64,000 bases of DNA from assembly GCF_901709675.1 (NCBI RefSeq), contig NC_051104.1, forward strand, positions 7,258,501-7,322,500, given 5' to 3'. Positions within the stretch are counted from its first letter, which is position 1. Each line of letters opens with the position of its first letter. The translations under genes and the position numbers were made by a program. This document shows, piece by piece, positions 25,301-39,607 of this stretch. Below the pieces are notes generated by a model. That model did no database searches and had not been told where the DNA came from. It saw nothing but the letters and a program-made list of their open reading frames with translations. Source of the stretch: Syngnathus acus. Taxonomy: Eukaryota; Chordata; Actinopteri; Syngnathiformes; Syngnathidae.

Positions 25301-28300
25301 CCGAATGGATTTTTTTTTGCCTCTGTGAACCTTACCATATGCACTGTTTAAATTATGCATGCGTGGTAGCACAAGCAAGCTGGAGCTCCTTTTCTCGCAA
25401 TTGCTTTATTACAAGGTGATGCAAACCGAAAATAATAATATGGGATACATGCATTTGTGGATCCATTGAGGCCAATTCAACTGGACACAATTCACTAAAT
25501 AGTCTTAGTATTAGCAGTACACATTTGCATATGAACTGGAAGAGTACAGTGCTGCCCAACACAAACGGAAATTAAAGTCCAAACAATGAATCATTGTTTG
25601 CCAAAAGTACTCTGACTCGATCCAAAAAACTGTGGAAATTTAGAATAGTGCTGAGTTTAAGTTTGGATATTTCATTTATGTTTTAAAGGAGTTGTTTGTC
25701 AGGAAAAACATTGTCTTGCCAGTCTTAAAGCAGAAAATTAAACGTATTAGCTGTCAACATGGCACACCCACTGAGTAATACAGAAAACAGAAAGCAAGGG
25801 CTCAACAATCTTGTCATCAGTGTTCGTCGGACAGGCTACCCGTGGGAGTCACCTATGACTGATTGTCAATCTCCATTTTCGACATGGAGCAATCCTTCAG
25901 CGGACTGGAGAGTATATGGAATGTGACGACCATGTTGTGAAGAAGGGAAGGGTATCTATCGTTCACTTTCAATTCAATACTTTTATAAAGAACTTCCTGC
26001 TGGTTGCATGTGACCTATTCAAAACCTTTGTCAAGATCATGGATATTGAATTAGGTACGCCTGTTCTCACTCTCCAAAATACATGGCAAGCTGTGAAGCG
26101 CTCATGCGCACCACTCACTTTGATGCGACCACGGTCAGGCTTCACAGTCGAGAGCAGCGGTTTGATGTCTTGGTGGATCCCAAGGTTTAGGGGCCGAGGG
26201 CAGCCTAAATCACTCAAGCCGCTGGGGGATAATCTAACGTATGATTTAGAGGGAATCACTATCAGTACTTTGCTTCAGAGGAAGACCATTACAGTGGCAA
26301 AGTGTTTGATGGATGGATGGATGTGCCTGAAGAAGACCCTCTTCATGACCCCTTTGGTTTTTGTGAACGCTATGGTAGCTCCACATTGATGTCACGGTTA
26401 AAGGTCACATATGAATTTAGTAGGAAACTGTTCAAATGTTACTCGATATAATGCCACTTTTTTTTCTTCGATATTTTTCCATAATATGGACATCAATAAT
26501 ATATGTTTTGAGTCATATCATCAATTAATAAATCACCGGGTGTAATTTATTTCTGAATGTCTTTGCTATACATGGTAAATTCCCTACTGTGCAACTTTTT
26601 ATAGGTCAAACTTAAAAACAAAACATGACACAATCTCAAAAACCCGATAGGTGAGAAAAAACTCATTAAAAAAAATCTGCGTCCAAAAACATTTAGGGAC
26701 ACATAGAAGTAAAATTAAATGTTGCTTTTGACCAGGGTTAAATTCACTATATATATAACACTACAGCTCGTTTTTCCCCCACACCTTCATATTCTATGCA
26801 ATTTATCCTCATTAAGGTTGTGGATAACTGGAGCCCATCCCTAATGACTTCAGGAGCTAGGCTGTTATACCCTGAACTAGCTGCTTGAGAAATATGATTT
26901 TTGTGAGAGGAGCAGAGGGAGAAGAAAGAACTGAATTCCTCTCTGTGAGACAGACGTGCTAAAGATGCGTAAAAAAAAAAGAGAGAGAGAGATATCGGTA
27001 CCTTAATCTTGTGTGCACGCTGCCGCTCAACAGGTAACATTTGGAATCCCAACAGAGCAAATGAATGGATGTACCACTATTATCAAATCCATCACTCAAG
27101 CCATCAAAAGACTTACTCAATAAGAAACAATAATACTGTCATTCACTGTTAACCTATTACTTCATGCTTCCCATTTTTCCAGTGCAACTACTGGCTTGAC
27201 AGCAAATGTTCACAACATTGGAGACACAATCACATTGCGGACCGCCAAACACACTCAGTGGAGGTGTGTGTAGGTGTTAAAATTTGATTAAAGCTACACA
27301 CATATGATTGCATGGATACAGTATGTGGGAATATATTGCGAGCCGTATGAAGTTGATGGAATGAGAAGGATCGGATGTGACAGGCAATGAAACCGTGAGA
27401 CAGGAGCTTTTAATTAAGTAGTGAGAGAGACTGGCTGGTCGAGCTATCCATAGTATATCATCCGTCTAGACTACAATGACTCAACAACTTCATCTAAAAC
27501 CCAGAGGGCGCACACACATGCTGCAGCTACCTGGGTAGGGTGAGGCTGATTTTTCTGTCTCTCTGCTAAGAGCTGGACTCACCCACAAAATATGTTTGCA
27601 AATAATCATATCTAGATTCATACAAGGCCAGAGCAGATGTTTGTTTTTTCCCCCAAACTTGTAACCTGAAGGCTCCAATGTCAACAAAGCATGATAAACA
27701 GAAGCTTTAACATCTTGCTTCCTCTGATCTATGTTTTCGCACTCACCTCAGCAAGCGGAGAGACCAGTTCAGGTCACCACAGCACCAAATCACTCATCAT
27801 GGGACAATCTAAACCACATAGCCTTCGCTGCCCCCCCCGGGGTTGGCCAAGGACATCGGGAAATCATGATGGCAAAATTGTTCTCTTAGAACAATTATGA
27901 TTAGCAGGTAGAGAGGTTTGCCAGACGATAAAATGCACAGAACTAATATATTACGTATGAATCAATTGACTTGTAGGTAAATAAATATATGATGTGCATT
28001 TTATTTTAGTATTGTAACAATTATTATAATGCGACTGGGCTACTAATTGCAACAGTGATAAATCCGGAGATGGCCCTAAGTCACTACGAGGAGTGTAATC
28101 ACAGCATGCAGTTATGGCCTTTGGGAGGACTCTGGCCCGATGTTCAACCCATGGCTCAAAGGAATAAAGATGCTGACTTTATCATCTTAATCTACACTCT
28201 TTACTATCTTGCTAGCCCGGATATGATTCTTCGTCAGGCAATAAAATAGAGAGGATACACCATTTTATTTTCAATGCATTCATCTTATAAATAATTTGTC

Positions 28301-30009
28301 TTGTCTTTTGATTTGATTTTATTTCACGTGTTAGGATCCCTGCAGGGAATCAGAGGTAATCGTGCTGGATAAAACGTCAGGGTCCAGGGCAAATGTTTTT
28401 CCGTCTATTTCGGTCTTCTTTTCTATGCTTATAGTTATTAGACTTTCAAATTAAGGGAGAAACTGTAGAACTGTAGGGTTACAGACAAAGTTACAGTATA
28501 ACTTCCAAAATTGAACAAAATCAGATTTTCTGGATGGAATTGATACATTTTGTGCAATGTAAATATTTCATTCATTGATCAGCCAAGCTCAGTACATTTA
28601 ATTTCTGGTTCTGTGATAACTATCATACTTTTGTTTTACTCTGCGGTGGCATCACAAAAGACGACCAGGGGTATTTTTCTTCTCCAAAGCATCTCTAGCA
28701 CTTATTTCTCTCTAATAAAACCGTTTCTAATCCGCTTTTCAATAATCCGGTTGTAAACTTTTCGCTCAGCCGCAGATGATGAAAATGTCACTGTATGCAT
28801 CCAGCCACAAAAATACAAGCGAGAATTGCTTTTAAACACATAGTTTAAAAGCTTCCTGATCTTGTGTGAGAAACAAGCATTTCCTCAGATTATTTCCATA
28901 TAATGCACAATAAAGGACTTTTCCAAACAATACACAAGCACCAAAGGAGTTAAGTCGATGATGCCCATACACGTTATGATATGAGGTTAACATAAATAAA
29001 TAAATAAATGGACGCTATTATTATACATCTCTGGCACATTTATCAACCTGGTTTGGATCAACACAGTGGTCTGCAGGGCAAACCAACATATTGCTACTAT
29101 GCAAAAAAAAAAACCCTGATCAATTATGTTGCTGCTTTGTACCAGCGTGCTAAAGTTGGTGAATAGCCATCAGGTGCCGTCTTGTATAATTTACGAGCGG
29201 AAATTACTTTTTAAACAATTTGGCTAATGGCATTCCACCAAGTGTGTACTTTTTGCACTCTTTTCAATTTTTGCTATTCACTGTCAATGTTTTGCTTGCA
29301 GTGTTCCTCTCACTTTTCTACGTCTGCCTCTCTGGCATCCAACTATGGTGCTTCTTATCTATTTGCACCAATATCTGGTGTTGGAGGAAGATAAGCATTC
29401 ATTTGCATGTTTAATGAACCAAGCCTCCCCCCCTCCAAATTGCCCTCAGAGTGGGGGGACACACATGCAAAGCACAAACACACACTCACAATGCTACTGT
29501 TGCCCTAAAGGCCTCTATCTCCTTTGCCGCTGACATGGAGTCACCAGCTGCTGACTCTGACAGAAATAAACACAGCCCATTTATCAGGCTTCAGTCACAA
29601 CTTGAATGACAGACAGATGAACATTTGGCAAAGCACGTCATATCAAAACAACGCTGACATCATTTGACAATCTTGGAAAGAACCCAATTCATCTACCCCA
29701 ACAAAGATCGGGCGGAAAACGCAACTAAGAAATTGAGCCGGATTATTTCTGTGCTTTTAGGTGGAGAAATCATTCATTTTCAGTGTAGCAGATGGCTATC
29801 AGATTAGTGGCCTAAGCGTTAAAGATTATTGTCATGAAACAATTAGAAACTTTAAATGTTATACTATACATATATTGGACGCATATAAAAATGTCCCCAA
29901 ATTATAACTGTTTATAAATCTTTACTTGGCAAATAGCCAAACCCTGCATCCAAAATCCAATCACATATTTCAGTGCATTCTTGCTAGCGAGGTGCAGAAA
30001 AATCTCTAG

Positions 30010-30190
30010 GTGCTCCTCTGCATCGATGAGGTGTCTCGGTTAGGATGGCTTCGGGTTTCAGGCACGTTCCACAGGGAGGAGGCCCCGGGGATAACCCGAG
30101 CTGGGTGAGGGGGACGTCTGGGCTTCCCTGTTTGGGCTATTGTCCCCATGACCTGACCTTGATTAAGACGAGGACAATGGAGGGACAGAT
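30010..30190 (+). mobile_element. Degraded LINE 3' end (RTE/Rex3-like C-terminus)
   Basis: Ordered words match the C-terminal end and tail of a fish RTE-type LINE as I recall it: CTCTGCATCGA, GGTTAGGATG, GGCACGTTCCACAGGGAGGA, GGCCCCGGGGA, GTCTGGGCTTCCCTG and CATGACCTGACCTTG. Several internal stretches are missing and no frame is intact, so it is an old relic. Confidence 0.75.
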
Positions 30191-31419
30191 GGAAAAAAAA
30201 TACTGCCCATAACATTATTGCTACTATTGCTACACTTGCTCTAATATTAATATTAACAACATTATTCATAGCAACGGCTGATAACAACAATGCTACAAAT
30301 AATAAAAATAACCATATTAAATCTAAAAATAAAACTGACAATAATAATAATAAATATTTATATTGTTTTTAACCAATGGAATGATCTCAAAGCACAAAGA
30401 TGTAATTCACGAGACAAATAGATCAAAGTGTGCGAGGAAACAAGAAAGATAGACACAGACAGAACGATAGACAGTGGTCCCGGCAGTCGGGTGAGAGATG
30501 TGCCCACCTGCCACCATTTTTCTCTCCTCCCCTGCTGGAAATGTATCATCAGTCATTAGGAGGGAGCGTGACTCCTGCTATCATCATTCACACATACACG
30601 TATACACACACATACACATTCATACAAATGCCAGCATGGGGCATATTTTAAGGTGCAAGTCTATGGCCTATAATTTGAGTTCTCTCTATGCAGCGTTTTG
30701 CTGAGCTTATAAAACCGCCTGCAGCTAATGGTGTGATGGATCCCTCTATTATCACCCAAGTTGAGAGAGGAGAGTGAGCTATAGTGAGATAAAGGAATCT
30801 AATTGGATAGTATTTTAGTCTTGGCAAAAAATAGGAAAGTGACCAGGGACAGAAAAAGGAGCATGTAAAAAGCGCTAAAATGATAACCGCAGGTTCAAAT
30901 CGGAATATTGTCGGTATGCACTACATTAAATCAGAAATGAACTCATTTAGTCCAGTTCATATACGTTTGACCTTTTCTGTATTTCTTCTGTTTGAAGAGT
31001 ATGCTTTGATTGCACTGGGAGAAAGAAGGACGGCAAGTAATAGTGTTAGTGTTACAGCATTGTTAAAACAACAAATCTTATGATGATGACCTTTGCACAG
31101 AACTAGCCTCGCTCTGCCAAATCCACTGACTGACAGGATGATCGCTCCCATAGGGCAAACAGGAACGAGACAGGAACAACACAAATATTTCTCAAGCAAA
31201 TCTTTTTTGCCGCTTCTTGACAAAAAAAATAACACAAATTGTTGCCATTGCCTTGTGTCTATTGTGTTGTCTTCCAAATCAAATTGCGGCAAACTACGAC
31301 TTTGTAAAATGTGTCGCGAAAGGGACTTTTGATGCATAGTTTGATGGCACTTCCTCATTTGAATAACGAATCCCCCAGCACACGTGTGCACGCAGACTAC
31401 TAACTAATTTGGATTTCCC

Positions 31420-31440
31420 TTTTTTTTTTTTTTTTTTTTT
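31420..31440. repeat. T21 homopolymer
   Basis: Pure T run on the + strand (A run on the ctnnd2 sense strand). No clear retroelement body attached. Confidence 0.95.
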
Positions 31441-31972
31441 CACACAACAGCACAAACATTCATGAATACAATCCATCACTTTTTTACCTTCCATGACCTT
31501 GCCTCAGGGGAGTTTGAAGATGTGTAAACTAAAAGCTGTTATAGCCTGAGGACATGAACTTTACACCTCACACTTCTCAGTATCACATCTTCTTGTGACT
31601 TTGAGCCTTGATGCTTTGAAAAGTAACGTATCCTTCGCAAAGTTCCCATGACTGGTTATTAAGATGCCTTCGATTTCCTTTCTGTCACTTCTTCCACAAT
31701 GATAAATTATAGAAACTTTTATTACCCTGCATGAAATTCAAGCAGTCAGCAGTCAGGCACAACTTTTTAGAAAGGATACAGGTTATGTAAAAATGTGCAA
31801 AAAAGAGAATCATCACTGTTTTTCTTTAGTATTTTTGGTTCTGTTTTCTGTATTTGTGTCTGCAGCTAAAACCTAAGGGGAGCCTAAAGCCAGAATCTGT
31901 CTGTTGACAGTATTGAGCAAATCCACATGCTATGACCCTCAAGCATATAAATAAATGACAGGATGATGCACA

Positions 31973-31990
31973 TACGTACGTACGTACGTA
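31973..31990. repeat. (TACG)n self-complementary microsatellite
   Basis: TACGTACGTACGTACGTA; each unit pair is palindromic and CpG-containing, unusual in CpG-poor intron DNA. Confidence 0.95.
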
Positions 31991-34900
31991 CCACTGTGAC
32001 ATGCCCAAAGCAGTCAAATATTTAGTAGGCAAAGTTACAATACAAATGTACTTCCGAATAAACAAGTCCATACATGACAATATGTTTTATTATTATTATT
32101 TTTAATTTGTTTACCGATTACCATGCCAATAATAACATCTGTTCATCGAATGATCCAAAATACGGTTGTGAAAGGCAAATGGACTCAACAAAAGCAGAGG
32201 AGACATCCTGCAGACTTTGAATGAATAATACATAAGAAACCCATACTGTCAGAGACACTTGTGGTCGGGTCTTTGAGGATGAAACAGGTATAGAACGATA
32301 TGTACATATCAAACAATCTAGTAAGATTTAAAAATAAAGGCAATGAATGGGAGAGCCTAGAGAGCCATTGGTCAGAGGACAACATGAAGGAGAAAATGAG
32401 AGAAGAAAAGGAGAAGAAGCAAGAACTAAAGAGCAAAAAAAAATACTAATAATAAATCAATGAAGCCATTCTGTGGTGCTGCCATGGGTTAATGAAAGCT
32501 ATCTATTAGCTTTTCTCATTCCTTTTCTTTTTTCTCCATTTCCTCCGCTACCTCTGTGCAGCGTTACCACCCTCAGCATGGAAAACTGTTGTCTGTCTAT
32601 CTCTCCCCCTCTGAGACCAAAGTTACATCAAGAAAAAAGCAAGCCCACTCACATTAGATGCACTCCTTTACTAATCTCCAGTATTACGTATGTGTTCAAT
32701 CTTATTGGCGAGGAACACAGCGGACAGGTTATCCCTGGAGTATAAAGTACAGTATATCATCTTTTGCAAGTTTCCATTCTTAGCTTAATATGGATTCACA
32801 TAAAAAAAAAAGACATTTGAGTATTTTTGGCTCACGTCGATTCTTTAACAAAGTTTTCTCTAAATCAGTTCAGTCGTTTTTTGCCCAGACCAGGTAAGCA
32901 TCAAAGAGAGTTGAAAGCATTTATTCCTCAGTGAAGTCATGCAGGCCAATCTTTGCACCATTTGCGCTTTTATCTTTTTGGGGGCATTTCCAACTGAGCT
33001 AAATCAACTGTGAGTTATGTGATTGAGCTTTTTTTTTTTTTTTAGAAAAAAAGAGGCCCAGAGCTACACAGCCAGTCAAGCACACGCAAGACAGCAGGAG
33101 CAAGGAGTTTCCCCAACGGCTGCCACTTCCGACTAATGTTAGAAATATGATAAATTAGCCCCTGTTTGGTGTCACACACTTGCGTGAGCCCATATCCTTT
33201 CTATACGCAGATGTGTGTTTCCTTGCTGTACGGTGCTGCTGTGTTGCACGCCAGCAGATCAGTGTGAACAGATGTTCGCAGGGCTGGTCCCACAACAGCG
33301 CCGCCGTGCACAATAGTCTTTCAACTCAACTATTCTGTAGAGGAGTCCAAGGAGATTCCTGAATTGTTTGACTGAAGACATCGACTGACGAGAACACACA
33401 CATTTATTTTGACTAAAAAGAGAGAAAGACAACCCCACATCAATCTAACTTGCATCTCTCTAACTCACTTGAGTGTCAAATGAATACTCGGGTCTAGTTT
33501 TAAGCTATTTAAACTTTAAAACCCTGAAGAAAAAAAAAGTATAAGTTGACTCAGCAAAGTTGTTAACAATTCTGTCAAATTTGAATGATTACAAAACAGA
33601 AAATTAGGCCCCCAATTTATGAAAATCAAGCTGTTTTCTCTGCTCTCAAACACTCAATCAAAAACCCCAACTCAGCATCACATGCATGCACTGTGTAAAT
33701 GATGACACTATGTATATGATATGATACCATGTAAAGTCACATTAGCAGGCTCAGCTTGAGCTTTCAGTCTATCTGGTTAAAAGAAAATATTTGTATCTTT
33801 AGATGCAATCTGTCAAGGAGTGTCTACTGAAGTACAGGAAAATGAGTATAGATGTTACAGAAAGGTTAGCAGCATTTCACCAAGAGCTATTCGACTGCCT
33901 CTGATCATTCACAGTCATATCATAGACCACTCTTATCTAACTTAGTGCTGGGAACAATCGGAATAAAAGGATAACGTCAATCAAGGCAGTGAGACGAAAT
34001 AAAGCCGGACAAATTCACACATGATGCGCAGACAGGGATGTCAAACGCACATCACACGTACAAGTTAACGCGCATTGACAAGTTTAAGTGCAACGCGGGG
34101 ATCAACGTTGACTCAGCGGCATAATGAGCTCCCAGCGGGCATAAGCGCATCTAATCCTCTAGATCTGGTGTGATTACCACAGGATGACGCAACCATGAGA
34201 CAGCAGACAGGCTAGTGCTGCCCCCCCCAAACACACACACAGGTTGTTCATGTAGACATTATCTAAAGCATCAGGCAAATGTGTTCCATGCCACAAGTTG
34301 AGAAAGTTTACCATTCAACAGAATTGTTTTGGTTTCAAACTATTTTTTTTCAACAGCGGTTAAAAAACAGTTCCAAAGTTTTGGGGTTTTTTTTCCGCAG
34401 GGCGTCTTTCTTTGGACCCCTTTCAGGCTTGCGTACATGTACAATAAGTTGCTGCAGGGAGTCAGAGGAACGTTGCCTTCATATGAATGTTGGCACTTTG
34501 ACTTTGCACAAGAGGCGAAAACAAAAACACACACCCAAAGAACACTCTGAGAAGTAAACAAGTTAAATCCAACCTGATTCACAATGTGGATTTTTCTAGT
34601 TCCGAGGAAGGTGATTTAATGTGAGCAGATGGCAAGCACGATAGTCTGAATGTTAGCATTAAACTGCCTCATTAGCATGTAGGTCACACTTATCTGCTCA
34701 TCCATTTTCTGACTCGCCTCAACTGCATCGTCGGAAAAGAAGTTCAACAGCAGAAAGTTTGGTGGACTTCATATGGTAATTTAAGATGGTGAAGCTCAAA
34801 ACTAAACCCTCCACGAGAACTTAGGAAAGCGATAACACACGGTACTATGGAAATCAGCTTTGTTGCCAAATGACCTTTTTCACTGGCATAAGGCAAAAAT

Positions 34901-35024
34901 GGGTCAACACAATAGAAAAGCAATCGATTGATTGGCAAGCATTCTGTAATTTGTTGATAGCAGAGGCACCAAAAACAGACAGGCAACACATGCAAAAGAA
35001 AAAAAGGCTTTTTTTTTTGGTCAC

Positions 35025-35136
35025 CTGATGCTGCTCATGCTGCCAGCCTCCGATCCCAGCTTGCATCTCTCTAGCTGGGTGGCAACGATCTGACGCTCGG
35101 CCTCAAGTTCCGGGTCAGGCGCTCAAACTGCAGCTC
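35025..35136 (-). CDS. ctnnd2: ctnnd2 exon B: coiled-coil exon with a 1-base deletion (frameshifted)
   Basis: Acceptor AG is at 35138-35137 and donor GT at 35024-35023. The exon begins in phase 0 with ELQFERLTR, the start of the N-terminal coiled coil (about residues 49-84 in mammals). It later encodes [21 protein letters not shown], but in a different frame. The exon is 112 bp, while the conserved peptide needs 113. The missing base lies at about 35110-35111, where the sequence reads ACC CGG AAC instead of ACC CGG GAA. Read as given, translation hits TAG at 35073-35071. The next exon starts in the phase expected of a 113-bp exon, which supports a one-base loss. It may be a sequencing or assembly error or a real null mutation. 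Identity as the delta-catenin exon is secure; coding integrity is not. Confidence 0.9.
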
Positions 35137-36501
35137 CTGCAGAAGGGCACGGTAAAGACGTGGACGTTAAACAAAGCACAGAGAGTAAGAGTTGCTGTAG
35201 ACTGCAAGGGAACGTTGAGGAAAGGAAAAGGACACTGTGTTAGGTCGACACTCCTCAATGGAAATGTGCAAGGAATGGGCTGAAATGTTAGAGCCCACTT
35301 GAAATAAGGCTCAATAGCCAATTACGTCGGAAAGAACAACAACAAATGGCACCGATAATTACACAGAGTCCAAATAATGGGCCCTGACTGCAAAGTGTTT
35401 CTCCACATTACTCACATTTAACATAATTGTTTACTTTCTTAAATGATTACTCATACTGCTCTGCTTCCATTTAACTGAAAAGTATGTTCTCGTGCAAACT
35501 AAGTACAACCTGCGACATGATGTAATGTTTGCCTCCAGTCATGAAGACAGCAATGCAACGTCTGAAATTAGGTGTCATCATTTTATTTTGCTGCCATGTT
35601 AGAGTAGGTGGAAGAAGCTGTGATTGGTTGGAAAATAGTCCAGATGCAAAAAATAGCTTGTTCATCCCTTTGTTGACTTTGTCACTTGCATAGCTGGAGA
35701 GCTCCTTTTGAAAATGCATGAATTAGTCTAATGAAGACATTTGTGGAATTCTTCCATGGGTTGTTCTATCCCCACATGGATGTATCATTTGAGAATTGGC
35801 TTTATTATTTAGTGCATACTTTATTTAGAATGTAGTGCCACATAACAAAGACGCAGTTTTCTGTAAGGGAGCTGATCAAAACAATGTTATTTAAAGCTAT
35901 GGATCGTTATGTGTCATGATGTCATCAATCATGGGCTAAAAAAGTGCGAGGCTGGACAAAGACTACAGCTAAACCATTTTAATTGCCACATGTCTCATCT
36001 GGACATTTCTGGGTGGGAATATGACAATATGGCCTCCAATGTCATGCCAACGTTGGACCAAACAACACAGACCCATATCATCACACAATATTCTCATACC
36101 AGCAGAGAACATATGGTGCAGACCATGGAAGAAACCTCTATATTGTAATTAGGACAATGCGAGTTGATGTGAATTTCGTGCAGCCATTCAGCATGCCGGT
36201 TTGAAGGTAGTAAGACCAGCAGCGCTTCACCTTTTGTTCGAAGACTCGTGATGAGATTCATGTGGGTGCAATTCAGAGACGGTAATGGTATATCGGCTTT
36301 GCAATTTATAATCCATATGATGCAACTTCTCCCGAAGGTGTCAAGCTTACCTGTTCGGTCTGATAAGTATATTATGCGTACTCTTGGCTACTTTATTTAG
36401 TTATAAATAATATAGTAGTAAATAGTTTAGCTGAAATTGGACGCGAACGATCAAATGAGCGCGTGCATATACACATTCTCATTCAAGTGAATTACACATG
36501 C

Positions 36502-36555
36502 GGAGAGGAGAGAGAGAGGAGAGAGAGAGAGAGAGAGATGGAGAGAGGAGGAGAG

Positions 36556-36616
<61 letters not shown>
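36502..36616. repeat. 115-bp polypurine (GA)n tract
   Basis: Almost uninterrupted GA/GGA repeat on the + strand, with one T near 36539. A long homopurine mirror-type tract is a candidate for triplex (H-DNA) structure and for length polymorphism. Confidence 0.95.
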
Positions 36617-36617
<1 letters not shown>

Positions 36618-39607
36618 GTAAAGAAAGCGTGCGCTGGTCTGATTGGTTTTCAAAGCCATTTGAAGCGCTGAATGACTTGATCCCCCCCAGTCGCTATCTC
36701 AAGTCTCCAAGCTCAATCCCCTCAGCTCCTCAAAATTACAGCACAGTGCAATGCAATTCATCTCCCCCAACATTCTCAGGAAGCACTTACACATCAATAT
36801 GCACACTTTCTTAGCCCTTTTCTCATGCCTTCCATTAGCACACACGTTTTTTTTGTGTGTTTGCCGCAGCTGCCAAAAAGGAAAACAGCAAGTTGGTTAG
36901 CGAGCACTTGCTCACTTGAATTTCCAACAAAACTAACTAGCAGATCCAGTCACCCTAGTTAATTTGAACACAGTGTCTCAAACAGCAAGAAATTACAGAA
37001 TCATTATTTTATAAAAAAATGCCTCACTTGGCACCTGTGCTCCTTTTTCATCCAAATGCCACAGAGGCAAATCCTCAAGGTGTCAAAATGAAAAAGCCAA
37101 AAACAAAAACAGAATTATGGAAATAATGACACAATGCCTCAGGATCCTCTGAGCCTTCTTAGCTATCCCGATAAAACACCTCGGCACTCTGGCAAGTAGG
37201 AGATCTGTTTGTGTCATATCAAATGATGAAATTATACATCATCTTCTATGGCACGCCACAATGGTGCGAGGCTAAGAATAAATTTGATTAGTGCATCATA
37301 TAAGTGTCAAAAATTCCATTTTTTTGGAACAGATTACACACAGCTACGTACGTATATTTATCCATCGTGTTCTGTCTTGTGCTGCAAACTACAGTCTGGA
37401 CTTTTACAGTTTTGCACAATGTAGAGTACCTGATAACAAGTCCAGCACTTGTTATATCACTTGAGAATGGATTGTGTTTGGGCTCAACATGATTGGAACC
37501 AAGCGCAAGATAACATAGCCCTGATATCAGAGCTCTGAATGGGACAAATAGCAGCCCTTCCCTTTCACTTTGTTAGTATAAAACCCCAAAAAAACAAATG
37601 TGGCTCTTTCTACACTGGAGACAAATGATCCTGCTCGCCACCATAAAGACGCTGGCTGGTGTCTGCGCTTGATGGTCTCTGTGTGTGTCTGAAGATAAGG
37701 CCCAATCATTATAAAGTGGCCTATGGGTAGCTATTAGCGGCGCTGTTTTTGGAAAGGAGACAAAAGGCTATCAAACAGAGCTCTGACCTTCTCTTTGAGA
37801 CGTGATGCTCCCTCTCTCAACCCTTCTTTCGCCATCCTCAATCAGCATTGGGAAAAATGAGTGGAAGGATGGAGTGCGTGGGGGGGGCGGTATACACGTG
37901 AATGTGAGCCGGTGAAAAGGTCGCGCAGCTCTCCTCCATCACCCTCGGTGCATACTGAACACCAGCCAACTCTACGCACGTCACATGTTACTTTTTTCAA
38001 GGGGTTCAAATTTCAGAGACATGCCCCCTCCTTTTGGACTTGTCACCATTTTAATGAGTGCAAAGTCAAGCAGGCTGGGTGGGCCAATACCTGCAGGCGA
38101 GGACAGTGAGGTGGTGGCTGTGCTGATGAAAGTCACATGAGATGTTGGCCACAGGGATGAAACTTGATGCTGGGCCTTTATATACTCAAGATAAAGAAGA
38201 GGTGGGGGGGCATCAAATGACCTCTCTCCCTCAAGTCAGCCTTCTTCTATTTCTCAGCTGATGCACAGCTGTTTTCAAATAAATGTGCACCACCCCAAAC
38301 AAACAAACCCTTTTGCAAATCCTAATTGAGATTATTATAAACAACTGTGGCCAAATTGCAGCATTAGCCCCAAAACGCTTTTTTAATTAACTGTCATGTT
38401 TGATCCATAATAAGAGCCGATAGCATATAAAACATTTCAGCTCTAAACCGGGCCAAGACTTTTTACCACCAAGACTTGTACACTTGGAAAAACATGGATA
38501 ATAATGAAGCTGAATTCTGTGAGCCGTTTTTAGCATCATCTCAAGAGTTTTGTTGAAAGTAAACAGACTCTGTTACATCGTCAATGTAAACAAATAAGCT
38601 TTTATCAGATATAGAAAGCGCGCTCATGAATTACTTTCACCATGTTGAAGAAAAAACCCAACCAGAAGATCCAAACATCCTGACAACATATAAGTAAACT
38701 TTCATCATACTTTTAATGAGCCAGAGTCCAATAAACAACCAAGATCAAGCTTTTTTCCTCGAAAAGGGAAAGTGCAAATATCCAGCCTAGGGGAAGCTTT
38801 GAGCCCAACCCTCTTCACAGTGGCTCGAATTGAGCAGGTAGATCTGATGTTAAAGCGTCTCACACGCTCCACGATGTCAAATCATCTGAAATGCAAAGAA
38901 ATCAAGTCCTTCCCGACAGGAAGAGCTAAAAGAGCCCCTTTCAAAAGTAAGCGACTTTGGGCTATGGACAAGACACGCAAAGAGAGAATTTGCAAAAATC
39001 CTCGTCGAGGACCCTGTCACTTCTGTTTTGGGGATAGCTGTTGCTTATTTAACTCCGAGGCGCTGTTCCAGAAAACAGCCTCAGAGCACATGTTTGAAAT
39101 AGATGGCGCTTGGTCACATTTTGAGAGGATGATGTGCTGCTACTCTTTCATGCATCGCCAGTGAAACTCCTTTAAATTCCGAGGACGAGTTTTCTAGCCA
39201 ATTATAGCATCAATACCTCCACTTTTCCTGTCTGTGTTAAAGAAGAGGTAGCAGACAAAATAGCACAGCTTGCCTCTTTATACAGTACATATCCAGCAAT
39301 ACCGCTTCAGAGTGGTACCCGGTTATTTGTTTTGTTTGACACTACTTTTAGATTCTTCAAATTGGAGTACACCTTTAAAAAAAAGGCAAGAGATCTGAGA
39401 TGCAAGACTGCTAGCAGCTGGCCCATAACAGTTTCATATGCATTATAAATATTCAACACACAAACACACCAATACGCTGACAGATCTCCCCCTCATTAAA
39501 TTATTTAGAAGCTCAGTGGGCAAAATGAAAACATCTCTCTTTGTTTCTGACTTGCGTCTGACTTCTCTTATCCATGCTGCTGTCGCCTTTTCTATCGTGT
39601 GTCTCGA

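Larger units (their letters stand above)
22382..35024 (-). other. ctnnd2 intron B-C, 12.6 kb
   Basis: No exon recognised. Contains a 157-codon open frame of unknown meaning (25916-26389), a LINE relic (30010-30190), a T21 run (31420-31440), a (TACG)n tract (31973-31990) and an (ATAA)n tract near 28990. The rest is AT-rich DNA without recognisable features. Confidence 0.85.

Noticed and set aside
31973-31990. CRISPR-like or phage-type repeat arrays
   Set aside because: All short tandem arrays here are microsatellites without unique spacers, and the sequence is eukaryotic.
38772-39164. 130-codon + strand frame with Cys-rich segment
   Set aside because: It starts at GTG rather than ATG, has no recognised domain and no splice or promoter context; likely chance.
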